Positions 1 to 6,347 of a stretch of DNA of 64,000 bases are shown here, one piece after another. How positions within the stretch are numbered: position 1 is the first letter of the stretch; each line of letters opens with the position of its first letter. The position numbers and the translations under genes were made by a program. Source of the stretch: GCA-002708315 sp964460905. GTDB taxonomy: Bacteria; Bacteroidota; Bacteroidia; Bacteroidales; F082. The notes beneath the pieces are model-generated. The model was not told the origin of the DNA. It saw only the letters and a program-made list of their open reading frames with translations, and did no database searches. The stretch covers positions 1-64,000 of the forward strand of contig CAYWRM010000016.1 of assembly GCA_964460905.1 (NCBI GenBank), given 5' to 3'.

Positions 1-201
1 AGTACAAATTTAGAAAAATAACTCTATTTATTTTTGGATTTTAACACAATTCAATTATATTGCATAATAACGTATAAGAAATTGAGTGATTTTTTTCATA
101 TACGATGTTAAAAATCTTTGCATAGCCATAGCTACGTAAATATTTTTAGCTGAAGAATATGGGAAAAAGGATCAATTTATATGCGACATTATTGGGTATA
201 T

Positions 202-221
202 TTGGTATTCACTAATACCAA
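202..221. promoter_or_regulatory. Short perfect dyad upstream of the efflux adaptor gene
   Basis: TTGGTATT and AATACCAA form perfect 8-bp arms around a 4-base spacer, about 55 bases before the adaptor start codon. The placement would suit an operator for a dimeric repressor, but no regulator gene is adjacent in the window. Nothing else recognisable lies in bases 1-274. Confidence 0.3.
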
Positions 222-274
222 CACCAATAACCATCAACAATTTTCTTACTTTTACATTTTTAATTTTTTAAGGT

Positions 275-1645
275 ATGAAACGTAATAATAAAATAATACT
301 TTCTTTATCATTTATAGTCCTTGTGACTCTTATTTGGTATTTTTCATCTTCTTCAGTTGAAACTACAAATACTATTTCTATAGAAGTTAAAAAAGGAACA
401 TTTGTTATTGACGTGACAACAACCGGAGAGCTGGAAGCCCGGAGTAGCGAAAATATCAAAGGGCCAAACCCTAATGCACTACGTAACGCTCGTATTCACA
501 GGTATATGATTGAGGATATTGTACCTGATGGTACTGTGGTTGATTCAGGACAGTGGGTAGCAACTCTAGACAGGAGTGACCTTCAAAACAAAATCACTGA
601 TCAAGAACTTGAAGTTGAAAAACTTGAAACTCAATTTGTAAAAACCCAATTGGATACAACACTAACACTTCGAGCTGCAAGGGATGAACTAATTAATCTT
701 AAATTTACATTAGAAGAAAAGCAAATAGTTGTCGATCAGTCGATTTATGAGCCGCCAGCAACTCAACGTCAAGTGAAAATTGATCTTGATAAAACCCGGC
801 GTACTTTAACTCAGAATATAGAAAATTATTCTATTAAGCATCAGAAGTCAGAAGCTGATATGCGCGAAGTTGCAACAAATCTGCAAAAAGCAAGAAGAGT
901 TCTTAATGAATACAATAACCTAAAAAAGGAGTTTATTGTTCTTGCTCCTAAATCAGGTATGGTAAATTATAAGCGCGACTGGAATGGTAAAAAACAGGGG
1001 GTAGGCGCTCAAGTAAGCATGTGGGAAAACGTAGTTGCTACATTGCCAAATTTATCAGCAATGAATTCACGTACTTATGTAAATGAAATTGACATAAGCC
1101 GTGTCAGAACTGGTCAAAAAACAGAAATTCAAGTAGATGCATTTCCTGAAAGAAAATTTACAGGTGAGGTTTTTGAAGTTGCAAACATGGGAGAACAAAT
1201 GCGTAATTCTAATGCAAAAGTTTTTGAGGTTATAATACATGTTAATGGCTTCGACTCAATTCTGCGACCTTCAATGACTACAAAAAACAGCATTATTACA
1301 GAGATAATTGATTCGGTACTTTTTGTCCCAATAGAAAGTGTAAATATTGTTGATACAATAAATTTTGTTTATACAATACATAATAGAAAACAAGTTATAC
1401 CTGGCAAAACCAATGAAACCAGTATTATTATCTATGAAGGTTTAGAAGAAGGTGATGAAGTATACTTAATTCCACCTGATGGAGCTGACGAATGGACTTT
1501 AGAACTCCTCGATGAATCTGTTATTGAGAAATACAAAACTAAAGATGAGATAAAAGTAGAAAAGAAAAAACCTGATATGCCTGTTAATCCTAATAAAAAG
1601 AAAGGAAAAGGCCGTAAGGGAAACAAGAAGCCACCAACTAGTTAA
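275..1645 (+). CDS. HlyD/MacA-family periplasmic adaptor of an efflux pump
   Basis: This is a 456-residue membrane fusion protein that would bridge an inner-membrane transporter to an outer-membrane channel. Residues 7-23 form an N-terminal membrane anchor. A first lipoyl-like half follows at about 40-100, then a charged alpha-hairpin/coiled coil at about 100-225, the second lipoyl half with the motif LAPKSGMVNY, and beta-barrel segments at about 265-345 (motif VRTGQKTEIQVDAFPERKF). The tail after residue 415 is Lys/Pro rich and looks disordered. The MacB-like permease gene follows after 165 bases. ATG 275 is the only sensible start. The family is clear; the transported substrate cannot be told. 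Confidence 0.85.
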   Translation: MKRNNKIILSLSFIVLVTLIWYFSSSSVETTNTISIEVKKGTFVIDVTTTGELEARSSENIKGPNPNALRNARIHRYMIEDIVPDGTVVDSGQWVATLDRSDLQNKITDQELEVEKLETQFVKTQLDTTLTLRAARDELINLKFTLEEKQIVVDQSIYEPPATQRQVKIDLDKTRRTLTQNIENYSIKHQKSEADMREVATNLQKARRVLNEYNNLKKEFIVLAPKSGMVNYKRDWNGKKQGVGAQVSMWENVVATLPNLSAMNSRTYVNEIDISRVRTGQKTEIQVDAFPERKFTGEVFEVANMGEQMRNSNAKVFEVIIHVNGFDSILRPSMTTKNSIITEIIDSVLFVPIESVNIVDTINFVYTIHNRKQVIPGKTNETSIIIYEGLEEGDEVYLIPPDGADEWTLELLDESVIEKYKTKDEIKVEKKKPDMPVNPNKKKGKGRKGNKKPPTS

Positions 1646-1810
1646 TTATTAAATTAATAAATGTAAGAATGCATAAATGAAACTTTGCAAATGTTAAAAA
1701 AATCTGTTATGGTATTTAAGAAACCCGTTTACTCGGATAACGGACTACCCCTATTAATAAATTACCCTATTCTATTATTTAAGCATTCACCCATTCAATA
1801 ATTATAACAC

Positions 1811-3166
1811 TTGGAACGATATTTTTTAATACTGACTATTTCTCTTGAAGCTGTATTTACTAATAAAGTTAGATCAGTATTAACTGCGCTGGGGATAATT
1901 TTTGGTGTAGCAGCTGTTATTGCCATGTTGGCTATTGGAAATGGGGCACAACAGGAAATCCTTGAACAGATAAAACTTGTAGGACTTAATAACATAATAA
2001 TTACTCCAAAAGTTACCGGTACTGGTGAAGATGTATCTGAAGAAGAAGAGGATGAAACCAGAGCTATGGGTAAAAAATTCTCTCCTGGTCTTACTTTAAA
2101 AGATGCAGAAAATATACTTCTAACAATACCAACTGTTGATAAAGTAAGCCCCGAAATAGTTTATTCAACACCATCAATGCGTGAAGGAAAAAGATTAACT
2201 GTTAATCTAAGTGGAGTAACTATAGATTATTTTTCTTTGTTTAACCAAGACTTAAAGAAAGGTAACTTCTTTAATGAGCGACAAATGGATATGGGAGCAC
2301 CCGTTTGTGTAATTGGACCAGAAGTTGTAGCCCGACTTTTTCCTAAAGAAGACCCATTAGGAAAACAATTAAAATGTGGTAGTATTTGGTTAAAAGTAAT
2401 AGGTGTTCTTAAAGGAGTTGCTGTTAATAAAAAAGCAGAAGAATTGGGAGTAAGCGGTTACAATAGAAATGTTTTTGTGCCCATTAAAACAATTTTGCTT
2501 AGATATAAGGATCGTTCACTTATGGCTCAATCTGGACTTTCCAGTGGTTCACAGGTATTCTATTTTGGTAACAGCATGATGGTTACATCTTCGGGGGGTG
2601 ATGGCGGAGAAGAGGAAAACCAGTTAAACAAAATAGTTGTTCAAGTTAAAGAAAGTAGTCAGTTATCTACAACTACTGAGGCTATTAAACATATTCTTAA
2701 CAGAAGACATCATGGGGTTGATGATTTTGAAATTTCTATACCTGAATTATTACTTAAACAGGAGCAAAAAACCAAAGATATTTTCAATATTGTATTGGGT
2801 GCCATTGCAGGTATATCCTTAATAGTTGGTGGTATTGGAATTATGAATATAATGTTAGCATCTGTTATGGAAAGAATACGTGAGATTGGAGTGAGGAGAG
2901 CCATAGGTGCTACTAAAAAAGATATTGTATTCCAGTTTTTAGCCGAAGCTACATTTATAAGTATTACGGGAGGTTTAATAGGAATATTAGTTGGTGTGAT
3001 TATGGCTAATATTATTACTGCAACAACCGATATTCTTACTATAGTTTCATTTGGATCCATTTTGCTTTCTTTCGGTGTAGCAGCTTCGGTTGGGATTATA
3101 TTCGGATGGCTGCCTGCAAGAAAAGCTGCTGAACAAGACCCCGTAGAATCATTGAGACACGACTAA
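1811..3166 (+). CDS. MacB-like ABC transporter permease
   Basis: This 451-residue protein has the MacB/FtsX layout: one N-terminal membrane helix at about 20-43 (NKVRSVLTALGIIFGVAAVI), a large periplasmic MacB core domain at about 50-320, and three C-terminal helices with the conserved EIGVRRAIGA coupling segment near 360. The start is TTG at 1811; the N-terminus obtained is typical of the family, so no upstream ATG is needed. It should act with the adaptor encoded just before it in a tripartite export system. It carries no ATPase domain and no ATPase gene lies between or after the pair, so the partner must be outside the window. Confidence 0.88.
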   Translation: MERYFLILTISLEAVFTNKVRSVLTALGIIFGVAAVIAMLAIGNGAQQEILEQIKLVGLNNIIITPKVTGTGEDVSEEEEDETRAMGKKFSPGLTLKDAENILLTIPTVDKVSPEIVYSTPSMREGKRLTVNLSGVTIDYFSLFNQDLKKGNFFNERQMDMGAPVCVIGPEVVARLFPKEDPLGKQLKCGSIWLKVIGVLKGVAVNKKAEELGVSGYNRNVFVPIKTILLRYKDRSLMAQSGLSSGSQVFYFGNSMMVTSSGGDGGEEENQLNKIVVQVKESSQLSTTTEAIKHILNRRHHGVDDFEISIPELLLKQEQKTKDIFNIVLGAIAGISLIVGGIGIMNIMLASVMERIREIGVRRAIGATKKDIVFQFLAEATFISITGGLIGILVGVIMANIITATTDILTIVSFGSILLSFGVAASVGIIFGWLPARKAAEQDPVESLRHD

Positions 3167-3210
3167 CTCCCAAGTAGTTGACTATTATAAACCAATAAAA
3201 AAAATTAATC

Positions 3211-3492
3211 ATGTTTAATGTAAACGAATATTTCGATAGTAAAGTAGTATCATTAGGATTTGAAAATAAAGATGGCAAAGTAACCATAGGTGTTATGGCA
3301 ATAGGCGAATATGAATTTGGCACATCAACAAAAGAATACATGACAATTATATCAGGTAGTATGAATGTATTGTTACCAAACCAAACCGATTGGAAAACTT
3401 ATAATGAATTTGAAACATTTATTGTTGAGAAAGATAAGAAATTCAAAGTTAAGGTTGATGAATCAACATCTTATAAATGCGTTTATAGATAG
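3211..3492 (+). CDS. ppnP: Pyrimidine/purine nucleoside phosphorylase
   Basis: This 93-residue single-domain cupin of the PpnP (YaiE, DUF1255) family carries out phosphorolysis of nucleosides to a free base and ribose 1-phosphate. Its length equals the usual 93-95 residues. Family segments include GVMAIGEYEFGT, the ISGSMNVLLP strand and the C-terminal FKVKVDESTSYKCVYR. It starts 44 bases after the permease stop and may be transcribed with it, although there is no evident functional link. A palindrome and a promoter for the next gene follow, so it probably ends this transcription unit. Confidence 0.92.
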   Translation: MFNVNEYFDSKVVSLGFENKDGKVTIGVMAIGEYEFGTSTKEYMTIISGSMNVLLPNQTDWKTYNEFETFIVEKDKKFKVKVDESTSYKCVYR

Positions 3493-3533
3493 AATCAGAA
3501 TAAAATTCGCACTATTTAGAAAAATCCCAAATT

Positions 3534-3548
3534 AGGTAAAATTTACCT
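3534..3548. promoter_or_regulatory. Short palindrome upstream of the modE-like promoter
   Basis: AGGTAAAATTTACCT is a perfect palindrome of 7-bp arms around one central base. It lies about 20 bases before the predicted -7 box of the next operon, where an activator or second repressor site could sit. It has no U-tract, so it is not a good terminator for ppnP. Confidence 0.3.
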
Positions 3549-3567
3549 TAGATTATATTTCATTGTT

Positions 3568-3575
3568 TACATTTG
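3568..3575 (+). promoter_or_regulatory. Predicted -7 promoter element of the modE-like operon
   Basis: TACATTTG followed by C matches the Bacteroidota -7 consensus TAnnTTTG. Transcription would start near 3582, inside the CGATATG/CATATCG palindrome. No clear -33 TTTG was found at the usual distance. Confidence 0.55.
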
Positions 3576-3579
3576 CAAG

Positions 3580-3603
3580 CGATATGAAATAAATCACATA
3601 TCG
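3580..3603. promoter_or_regulatory. ModE-like operator 1 (upstream of the modE-like gene)
   Basis: CGATATG, ten bases, CATATCG: a perfect 7-bp inverted repeat spanning 24 bases, starting four bases after the -7 box, so a bound protein would block initiation. Read as CGNTAT, 12 bases, ATATCG, the geometry equals the E. coli ModE consensus as I recall it (CGNTAT-N12-ATAACG). The next gene encodes a ModE-type DNA-binding domain, so autoregulation is likely. A second site of the same build lies at 5314-5337. Confidence 0.6.
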
Positions 3604-3619
3604 ATAATAGAATTAATAT

Positions 3620-3991
3620 ATGAAGCCTCCAAGAAGTTCAAGGAATGATGTTTTTTTAAGATATAAATTGTGGCTATCAGCAGTTTCGGGTGAAGGGATT
3701 ATAGATGAAAGCCAATATATGATGCTACGGACAATTGAACAAGAGGGATCACTTAAAGCTGCTGCCGAGAAATTGGGCACGAGCTACCGAAAAGCATGGG
3801 GAGATATAAAGAAGGCTGAAGAATTATTGGGATACAACCTTACAGATAAGCATCGTGGTGGCAAGGATGGCGGAAAGTCAATTATTACTGACAAAGCCAA
3901 AAATTTACTTGAAGCATACGATGTACTACACAAAAAGATGGATAATGCCATTGAAAATGCATATGATGAGTTTAGGGAGAAAATAAAATGA
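3620..3991 (+). CDS. Single-domain ModE-like winged-helix regulator
   Basis: This 123-residue protein matches the N-terminal DNA-binding domain of ModE, with a winged helix-turn-helix of LysR type. A helix-turn-helix lies at about 43-70 (EQEGSLKAAAEKLGTSYRKAW) and a glycine-rich wing at 80-90 (GGKDGGKS). E. coli ModE is about 262 residues with two molybdate-binding MOP domains. Here these are absent, so the protein either binds metal differently or is governed by a partner. Its stop overlaps the next start by four bases (ATGA), indicating coupled translation with the TiaS-like gene. Two ModE-like palindromes (3580, 5314) are its likely targets. The assignment as a ModE-family regulator is firm; the ligand is inferred. 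Confidence 0.85.
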   Translation: MKPPRSSRNDVFLRYKLWLSAVSGEGIIDESQYMMLRTIEQEGSLKAAAEKLGTSYRKAWGDIKKAEELLGYNLTDKHRGGKDGGKSIITDKAKNLLEAYDVLHKKMDNAIENAYDEFREKIK

Positions 3992-4734
3992 AATATCTAA
4001 TAGGCATAGACGATACAGACAACAAAGAAAGTAGGGGAACAGGATACAACTCCAGACAATTAGCTGCTGCAATTGAAGCTGAAAATCTGGGAGATGTTAG
4101 TGGAATTACTCGCCATCAATTGTTTGTGCATCCTGATATTCCATATACTTCTCAAAACAGTTCAGCATGTCTTGAAGTAACAAGTGATATATCTAATGAT
4201 CTTATAGTCTTTTGCAGAAACTTCATGTTGAATATTGGAGCTGTTGGCTCGGATGTTGGAGTTTGTATTGTAGAAAAAAATAAAATTTCGGAAGAAATAA
4301 TTAACTGGGGAGTTGATGCAAAATCAATTGTATTAAAAATGGAAGATGCAATTGAAAAATCAGAAAGAAATAATATATATCTTGAAGGATTGACGGGGAC
4401 AAAAGATGGTATAATTGGTGCTTTGGCAGCAGTTGGATTAAGAGCTGGAGGAAATGATGGCAGGTTTATCTGGTTGAATTCTAAGAAAAACCTTCGTGAT
4501 ATTGAACATGGTATTTATACAGTTGATGATTTAATTTGTCTGGCTGGAATAGACAAAGTCAAATCAATTGATAAAGAGATCATTAAAAAGAATGATAAAG
4601 TTTATTTGAATGAATGGGCAAGACCTATTCTACAAAATAACAATAGTGTTTTACTAGTTGAGAAAATAATAAATAATAATAATTATGAGTGGAGATGTGC
4701 AACAAAAGAGTTTGTCAAAGGAGTTTCTAACTAA
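3988..4734 (+). CDS. TiaS-like protein (archaeal tRNA-Ile2 agmatinylcytidine synthetase family)
   Basis: The 248-residue sequence carries hallmarks I associate with the core of archaeal TiaS: GIDDTD at 6-11, HPDIPYTSQNSSA at 48-60 (compare NP-IPYKTRGNGA in archaea), SDVGVCIVE at 88-96, and GTKDGIIGALAAVG at 137-150. It is shorter than TiaS, and the C-terminal OB-fold and zinc ribbon seem to be missing. Bacteria modify the same tRNA position with TilS, so a TiaS function in decoding is not expected. Its tight coupling to a ModE-type regulator and the molybdenum genes suggests another role, perhaps sensing or modifying a small ligand. Function unknown; homology moderately sure. Confidence 0.65.
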   Translation: MKYLIGIDDTDNKESRGTGYNSRQLAAAIEAENLGDVSGITRHQLFVHPDIPYTSQNSSACLEVTSDISNDLIVFCRNFMLNIGAVGSDVGVCIVEKNKISEEIINWGVDAKSIVLKMEDAIEKSERNNIYLEGLTGTKDGIIGALAAVGLRAGGNDGRFIWLNSKKNLRDIEHGIYTVDDLICLAGIDKVKSIDKEIIKKNDKVYLNEWARPILQNNNSVLLVEKIINNNNYEWRCATKEFVKGVSN

Positions 4735-5263
4735 TCGTACTCTGGCAAATGTATTGGAAGTAATACTTCTTCTATTAATTGGTGTTTTAGCAATTGTACT
4801 TCATGCACGATTACGAACGCCTATTAATATTCCAGGTCATCACGGAATTGAGTTTATGACAATAATAATTGCTGCCCGTTTATCTTCAAAATTAAAATGG
4901 GCTTCTAGTATTTCAGCCCTTGGAATTGGAATATTTATACTATTCCCGGTACTTGGTTTTAAAGACCCAATGATGGGTTTCAATTATATGCTACCATTAT
5001 TCCTGGTTGATATTGCTTATAATTATTTTATAAAGAGTGAAAAATACAGAAATCTGATTATTGCACTAGCTGCCGGTATCGGGTATATGCTAATTCCTTT
5101 AAGCAGAATTATCTTAACATTTACAACTGGTTATCCATATTCAACATTTTTGAAACATGGATTTCTCACTCCTGTGCTAACCTTTTTCATTTTTGGACTT
5201 CTGGGAGGTCTTCTTGGCACAGGTATATTTATGGGTGGTAAAAAATTATTAAAAAAATTATAA
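4685..5263 (+). CDS. Small polytopic membrane protein, ECF S-component-like in size and layout
   Basis: This 192-residue hydrophobic protein has about five or six predicted membrane helices (for example residues 22-41, 75-92, 125-145 and 160-185). The loop INIPGHHGIEFMTIIIAARL and a Lys-rich C-terminus are notable. Length and topology resemble substrate-binding S components of ECF transporters, but no diagnostic motif was found and no EcfA/EcfT genes are near. It overlaps the TiaS-like gene by 50 bases in another frame; a TTG at 4712 is an alternative start that would shorten the overlap. It is followed by a strong terminator. Position suggests an inner-membrane step for the same ligand as the nearby TonB receptor. 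Function not established. Confidence 0.6.
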   Translation: MSGDVQQKSLSKEFLTNRTLANVLEVILLLLIGVLAIVLHARLRTPINIPGHHGIEFMTIIIAARLSSKLKWASSISALGIGIFILFPVLGFKDPMMGFNYMLPLFLVDIAYNYFIKSEKYRNLIIALAAGIGYMLIPLSRIILTFTTGYPYSTFLKHGFLTPVLTFFIFGLLGGLLGTGIFMGGKKLLKKL

Positions 5264-5268
5264 GCTTT

Positions 5269-5303
5269 AAAAGCGATTGCATATTAATATTTGATCGCTT
5301 TTT
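5269..5303 (+). terminator. Rho-independent terminator after the membrane protein gene
   Basis: AAAAGCGAT and ATCGCTTTT form a perfect 9-bp stem with a 16-base loop that ends in a T-run. It closes the modE-like operon. A TTG at 5291, which could open the next reading frame, is inside this hairpin and is therefore not a credible start. Confidence 0.8.
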
Positions 5304-5337
5304 ATTTGAATATCGTTATGCATAAATTTACATATCG
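5301..5337 (+). promoter_or_regulatory. Predicted promoter with ModE-like operator 2 before the lipoprotein/TonB receptor operon
   Basis: TTTATTTG (5301-5308) differs from the -7 consensus TAnnTTTG at one position, and TTGC lies 20 bases upstream of it. Five bases after the box is CGTTATG, ten bases, CATATCG (5314-5337). The spacer length and right arm are identical to operator 1 at 3580, and the left arm has one change. The asymmetric arms (CGTTAT and ATATCG) fit known variation in ModE sites. An ATG at 5318 is inside the operator, which favours the ATG at 5345 as the gene start. Confidence 0.55.
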
Positions 5338-5344
5338 TTTTAAA

Positions 5345-6223
5345 ATGAGTAGATTAACAGTAGTTTTAATTATAATAACAGTTGCCATTTTTGGTTGTGA
5401 AAAAGAAAAAGTTAATTATCCTTCGCCATTAATTCAATTTGTAACCGATAGCGGGTTTGTTTTTAGTGATACTATATTGGCTTTAGGACAACCCTTTAAG
5501 GTAGGTATTAATGCAACCAACCCTAAGGTGAACCTCACAAATTTTATTATTAAAGTTGATAGTGATGAGAATGAAATCTATCTGGACTCAGGGATGAATA
5601 CTCCTAATCTTTATTTTGAGCGATATATTACAAAAGGAATAAAAGAATTTGAAAAATGGATTTTCATTATTCGTGATAGAAATGGGAAGTCTGCTGAAGT
5701 AAGCTTGAACATTGCCAAAGACTCATCTTCTACCTTTGGTGATATTAATTATTTTTCCTCAGTTGAATTAGGGGCACAGAATAATGCCGTAGGAAATTTT
5801 TTCTCTCTTAGTGAAGATTCAGTTTATAGTTTAAATTCAGCATATGAAAATCAAAATACTATAGACTTATGCTATTATTACGATTTTATTGATACGGATG
5901 AAAATACCATTGCTTCTCCGGGTGCGAATATTGATAATTCTGTTTTTCCCGGCACAAGTGGTTTGTCAAACTGGGCAATTCGTAAGACATCAAGATTTAA
6001 AACAGCAAACATAACCGAACAAGATTTTATGAATGCAACAAACGACAGTCTGCTAATTGTGGTTTATGGACAATCTGATGGGAATAGAAAAGCAAAAAAT
6101 CTTCAATCAGGAAATATTTTTTCTTTTAAAAATGAAAATGGAAAAGTTGGGTTATTTAAAGTGAACTTCATTTCAGGCACTGATACGGGCAATATTAATA
6201 TTTCAATAAAAGTTCAGGAATAG
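5345..6223 (+). CDS. Surface lipoprotein paired with the TonB-dependent receptor
   Basis: From ATG 5345 the protein is 292 residues with a lipoprotein signal: hydrophobic residues 5-16 and the lipobox IFGC, with Cys18 as the lipidated residue. Earlier starts at 5291 and 5318 fall inside the terminator and the operator palindrome. The body has Ig-like beta content and the segment YFSSVELGAQNNAVGNFF, typical of Bacteroidota TonB partner lipoproteins; HmuY-like proteins are a broad analogy only. The stop overlaps the GTG that opens the next frame (TAGTG). It probably helps capture the ligand of the receptor that follows. Ligand unknown; the ModE-like operator in front points to molybdate or tungstate. 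Confidence 0.7.
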   Translation: MSRLTVVLIIITVAIFGCEKEKVNYPSPLIQFVTDSGFVFSDTILALGQPFKVGINATNPKVNLTNFIIKVDSDENEIYLDSGMNTPNLYFERYITKGIKEFEKWIFIIRDRNGKSAEVSLNIAKDSSSTFGDINYFSSVELGAQNNAVGNFFSLSEDSVYSLNSAYENQNTIDLCYYYDFIDTDENTIASPGANIDNSVFPGTSGLSNWAIRKTSRFKTANITEQDFMNATNDSLLIVVYGQSDGNRKAKNLQSGNIFSFKNENGKVGLFKVNFISGTDTGNINISIKVQE

Positions 6224-6270
6224 TGAAAACAATTAATCAAATATTGAAGATATTAAAAAGCAAGTTGAAA

Positions 6271-6347
6271 TTTGTCATTCTGAACGTAGTGAAAAATCTC
6301 CAAAGCTTAAAGTTATTAAGAATCTTCGCTTTGCTCAGAATGACAAA
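6271..6347. repeat. Inverted-repeat element overlapping the 5' end of the receptor gene
   Basis: TTTGTCATTCTG (6271-6282) and CAGAATGACAAA (6336-6347) are perfect 12-base terminal inverted repeats. Further imperfect pairing continues inward (ACGTAGTGAAAAATCT against AATCTTCGCTTTG). This matches a REP/MITE-like palindrome I know as widespread in Bacteroidota, often mistranslated as FVILN-VKNL...LRIFALLRMT peptides. The right arm contains the ATG at 6340 that best starts the TonB receptor. Confidence 0.8.

Noticed and set aside
71..105. CGTATA/TATACG inverted repeat as a third ModE-like site
   Set aside because: The arms are only 6 bp, the spacer is 23 bases, and the half-sites do not match the other two operators.
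2710..3060. Open frame opposite the MacB-like permease
   Set aside because: Antisense to a conserved coding region, with no family resemblance or start signals; many similar frames occur opposite genes here.
5291..5344. Upstream start (TTG 5291 or ATG 5318) for the lipoprotein
   Set aside because: TTG 5291 lies in the terminator stem and ATG 5318 in the operator palindrome; only ATG 5345 gives a clean lipoprotein signal peptide.
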